9,837 bases of DNA from Pseudomonadales bacterium (GTDB taxonomy: Bacteria; Pseudomonadota; Gammaproteobacteria; Pseudomonadales; UBA7239), in contig JAGRJA010000115.1 of NCBI GenBank assembly GCA_020443005.1, positions 1 to 9,837 of the forward strand. The letters run 5' to 3'. The notes beneath the pieces are model-generated. The model saw only the letters and a list, made by a program, of their open reading frames with translations. It was not told the DNA's origin and made no database searches. Made by a program: the position numbers and the translations under genes. Every line of letters starts with the position of its first letter. The stretch's first letter is position 1. Shown here in pieces: positions 7,413-9,837 of this stretch.

Positions 7413-9156
7413 AAAAAACGGTATATTTTCCAAACGCGTTTCAGGCGCACTCGCCTGTACACTCGCACTGTTTTTCTCTGTCTTTTTTTTCATTAACTGC
7501 AACGCACAGAATCTCGACATTAAAATTGATCATAAGGATTCGCGTGTCAGTGAAAATATCCGCTTGCTACTGGGCGATCTTGATCACTCGACAAACCGTG
7601 CAGAACTCGGTGAAACCATTGCCGATGCGATAGAAAAAGGCGCCAATGTTTACGGTTACTACGATCCGGATTACCAGTGGAAAATCGTCAAAAATGAGCT
7701 TCGCATCCTGATAAAAGCATCCGAGCCCGTAAGCGTCACGCGTCTGGATATCCAGGTCCTCGGAGGCGCACAGTCACTACCCGAAGTTGAAAACATCATC
7801 GCCAAAACAGCCTTTAAAACCGGGGCCGCACTGAACCACAAGGATTGGGAAAATCTTAAAAACGACTTGCTGCTGGCTTTGTTCGATGCAGGCTATCTTG
7901 AAAGTCACATTGTAAAAAGTGAAATCAGGGTCGATGTTGAAAATCTTTCAGCAGAAGCGACATTATCTATCGATAGCAATGAGCAATTTTATGTCGGCGT
8001 TATCAGCTACAGCGGCACGACGCTCGATACAACATTACTTGAAAAACTGTTGCCGGAGAAATCCGGCAGTATTGCCTCCCGCACTCATCTGATGAATTTG
8101 CACAAAACATTAATAGACACGCAATACTTTTCGGGCATTGAGTTCCAGACCCAAAACAGCCTCGATGACAAAAACAGGAAGGTCATGAATGTGCAGATTA
8201 TGGTAAAGGAACAACCGTCCCATCTTTTTGAAATAGGTAGTGGCTATGGAACAGACACCGGGCCAAGACTCAGGTTTAACTGGCTTCAACCCAAAACCAA
8301 TAATCAGGGCCACAGTCTGGAAAACAGCCTGTTTCTGTCACCGGAAAACATCAAGCTTGAAACCAGCTACAAGATACCGACACCCCACCCGCTGAATAAT
8401 TTCGTGCGCCTGGGCGTAAAGTATGAAAATCGCCAGTTTGACGATTCCAGCTCGGAAAAAATCACAACATCACTGTCACAATACAGAACATTAGGCAGAA
8501 ACTGGCAACAAAATCTGAAAATGGATTTTGAGCATGAGCTCTACGAGGCGGGGAATCTTGCCACAGAAAAAGTCAGTCATTGGGTGCCGGGTGCAAGCTG
8601 GCAATACAGAAAACTGGAAAAAGGCCGCGACCCGCAATCGGGCCTCAAACTGTGGTTTGAAACAGCAGGCAGCACGCGCTGGCTCGGTTCCGAAACAGAC
8701 TTTATGTCGTTGCGAAGTGGCGTTTCATGGCTTTACAGCTTTACGCCAACCCAACAACTGATCAGCCGTTTTGAACTGGGTGCCGTGATCACGCCGGATA
8801 TCGATAAAGTGCCTGTATCAAAGAGGTTTTTTACCGGAGGTGACCAATCGGTAAGGGGTTATGCCTATGAATCCATTTCTCCCGTCGATAATAGCCAGCA
8901 ATCCATTGGCGGAAAATACCTGAATATCACCAGCTTCGAGTACAGCTATCGATTCAAAGAAAATTGGCGAATCTCCTTGTTCACTGATGCGGGACGAGCC
9001 TATAACAAACAGGATGAAGACATAAAACACAGTATCGGCACGGGTCTGAAATGGCTATCACCGGTAGGCCATATCAAGACAGATCTCGCCTTTCCAGTTA
9101 ACGATGCAACAACCGATCGCTGGCGTCTGCATTTTTCAATCGGTTTGCCACTATGA
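7405..9156 (+). CDS. tamA: Translocation and assembly module subunit TamA (Omp85 outer membrane protein)
   Basis: This 583-residue protein has the TamA plan, close to the 577 residues of E. coli TamA. Residues 1-34 are a signal peptide with a basic start, a hydrophobic core and likely cleavage after Ala34 (CNA-Q). Three POTRA domains follow at about 36-107, 108-190 and 194-268; the third shows the family's YSGTTLDTTLLEKLLP (202-217) and a YFSGIEF strand (241-247). The 16-strand barrel begins near 273 with the TamA signature GYGTDTGPRLRFNW (280-293) and carries VRGY (483-486) after RFFTGGDQS, the loop 6 motif of Omp85 proteins. The C-terminal strand ends HFSIGLPL, a Leu rather than the Phe or Trp usual in outer membrane proteins, as TamA often does. 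TamA works with TamB in building outer membrane proteins and lipid transport. It starts inside the SDR gene (8-nt overlap) and overlaps tamB by 4 nt. Confidence 0.93.
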   Translation: MPEKNGIFSKRVSGALACTLALFFSVFFFINCNAQNLDIKIDHKDSRVSENIRLLLGDLDHSTNRAELGETIADAIEKGANVYGYYDPDYQWKIVKNELRILIKASEPVSVTRLDIQVLGGAQSLPEVENIIAKTAFKTGAALNHKDWENLKNDLLLALFDAGYLESHIVKSEIRVDVENLSAEATLSIDSNEQFYVGVISYSGTTLDTTLLEKLLPEKSGSIASRTHLMNLHKTLIDTQYFSGIEFQTQNSLDDKNRKVMNVQIMVKEQPSHLFEIGSGYGTDTGPRLRFNWLQPKTNNQGHSLENSLFLSPENIKLETSYKIPTPHPLNNFVRLGVKYENRQFDDSSSEKITTSLSQYRTLGRNWQQNLKMDFEHELYEAGNLATEKVSHWVPGASWQYRKLEKGRDPQSGLKLWFETAGSTRWLGSETDFMSLRSGVSWLYSFTPTQQLISRFELGAVITPDIDKVPVSKRFFTGGDQSVRGYAYESISPVDNSQQSIGGKYLNITSFEYSYRFKENWRISLFTDAGRAYNKQDEDIKHSIGTGLKWLSPVGHIKTDLAFPVNDATTDRWRLHFSIGLPL

Positions 9157-9837
9157 TATCGCTTGGCGCGTACAAAAAAAATGTATTGCGAAAATTGAAA
9201 TTCTGGTTTTTATTCCTGAGCTCACTCTTCTTCTTGATCACCCTCGCCGGCGTGAGCTTCTGGACATTCCTTAACAGTTCACAGGGTAAAGACTGGGTCA
9301 ACCAAAAAATCAATCATCTCATCCCCTCACTTGTAATAGAGCAGCTGGATTACAACTTTGAAGGTCATCTGTCTGCAGAAAACATTTCCTATCGACAGGG
9401 TGAAAGCCTTTATCAACTGCATAAACTGAAGCTTTCATGGCAGCCTGCATGCCTGCTTTACGCACAAGTCTGCATCAGGAATATTGAAGCCCAATCACTG
9501 ACTATTGAACAGCCGCCCAATAAAAATGACAGCGAACCTTTGACATTCACACTACCGTTGCCGGTCAGCATAAAAAATCTTTCTTTGCCAGAGCTGCGTT
9601 ACAGCAATAACAAAGAAAAAGGCCATACGCGTGTAGAAAACATCAGCCTGACAGCAACCGCCAGATACCACTCTCTCAACCTGCAATCCCTGAAAGCAAA
9701 AGTGATGAATTACGAATTACATGCCTCAGGTGAAATTGACATTAAAAACCTGCTTATCAACATTCATCCCCTTTCGGTGACCAACAAGGCAAATAACTTC
9801 AGTTTGAATGCTGAAATAACAGGCTATCCGAATGCCC
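9153..9837 (+). CDS. tamB: Translocation and assembly module subunit TamB, N-terminal part (runs off right edge)
   Basis: The ATG sits in ATGA at 9153-9156, overlapping the tamA stop by 4 nt, so translation is probably coupled. The frame is open for 228 codons to the right edge. A basic N-terminus is followed by a membrane anchor at about 17-39, then a soluble periplasmic region. It shows the TamB N-terminal pattern: GKDWVNQKINHLIPSL (45-60), the FEGHLSAENISY repeat (69-80), and LSWQPACLLYAQVCI (94-108), which matches the family's L-x-W-x-P-x-x-L-L block. C100 and C107 could form a disulfide. TamB usually has over 1,200 residues, so most of the protein lies beyond the window. It bridges the periplasm from the inner membrane to TamA and is one of three redundant phospholipid carriers, with YdbH and YhdP, in E. 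coli. There is no separate promoter in the junction. Confidence 0.92.
   Translation, partial: MISLGAYKKNVLRKLKFWFLFLSSLFFLITLAGVSFWTFLNSSQGKDWVNQKINHLIPSLVIEQLDYNFEGHLSAENISYRQGESLYQLHKLKLSWQPACLLYAQVCIRNIEAQSLTIEQPPNKNDSEPLTFTLPLPVSIKNLSLPELRYSNNKEKGHTRVENISLTATARYHSLNLQSLKAKVMNYELHASGEIDIKNLLINIHPLSVTNKANNFSLNAEITGYPNA

Noticed and set aside
7435..7510. TamA N-terminus as a lipoprotein signal (Cys32)
   Set aside because: The residues before Cys32 (FIN) do not fit a lipobox, whereas cleavage after Ala34 by signal peptidase I fits well and is usual for TamA.
1..9837. CRISPR arrays, tRNA or rRNA genes, insertion sequences and integration sites
   Set aside because: I found no regularly spaced repeats, cloverleaf-like sequence, transposase motifs or paired terminal repeats. 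Nearly all of the window is accounted for by ordinary chromosomal genes.

Overview
The window looks like chromosomal DNA of a gammaproteobacterium of moderate GC content. The evidence is the gene content: a YdbH-family protein, CmoM (tRNA uridine modification), a DUF4404 protein and a TamA-TamB pair are all typical of that class, and codon use looks uniform. I see no mobile element, tRNA, rRNA or CRISPR array, and no sign of recent transfer. I cannot name the genus.

Layout, left to right. (1) A partial minus-strand ydbH-like gene (1-2079) enters from the left edge with its N-terminus at 2079. (2) After a divergent spacer of about 108 bp comes an 817-residue RND/MMPL-type exporter on the plus strand (2188-4641). 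(3) A 192-bp spacer with an 8-bp inverted repeat precedes a small DUF4404 gene (4834-5088). (4) cmoM lies convergent to it on the minus strand (5171-5992). (5) A 126-bp divergent spacer with a 9-bp inverted repeat leads to a rightward group: a standalone GIY-YIG domain protein (6119-6388), an NAD-dependent epimerase/dehydratase-like SDR (6441-7412), tamA (7405-9156) and the start of tamB (9153 to the right edge). The last three genes overlap by 8 and 4 nt, so they form a tight operon.

The theme is the cell envelope. TamB and YdbH are both AsmA-like bridge proteins that, with YhdP, are known in E. coli to act redundantly in moving phospholipids between the inner and outer membranes. TamA is the Omp85 partner of TamB. 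The exporter belongs to a superfamily whose members often move lipids or hydrophobic molecules. Two of the three redundant bridge proteins therefore lie within about 7 kb, with a lipid-exporter-like protein between them and an uncharacterised SDR fused by overlap to the tamAB operon. I find no clearly new defence, mobile or RNA-based system; the most interesting points are the SDR-tamA-tamB coupling and the YdbH/RND/TamAB neighbourhood.
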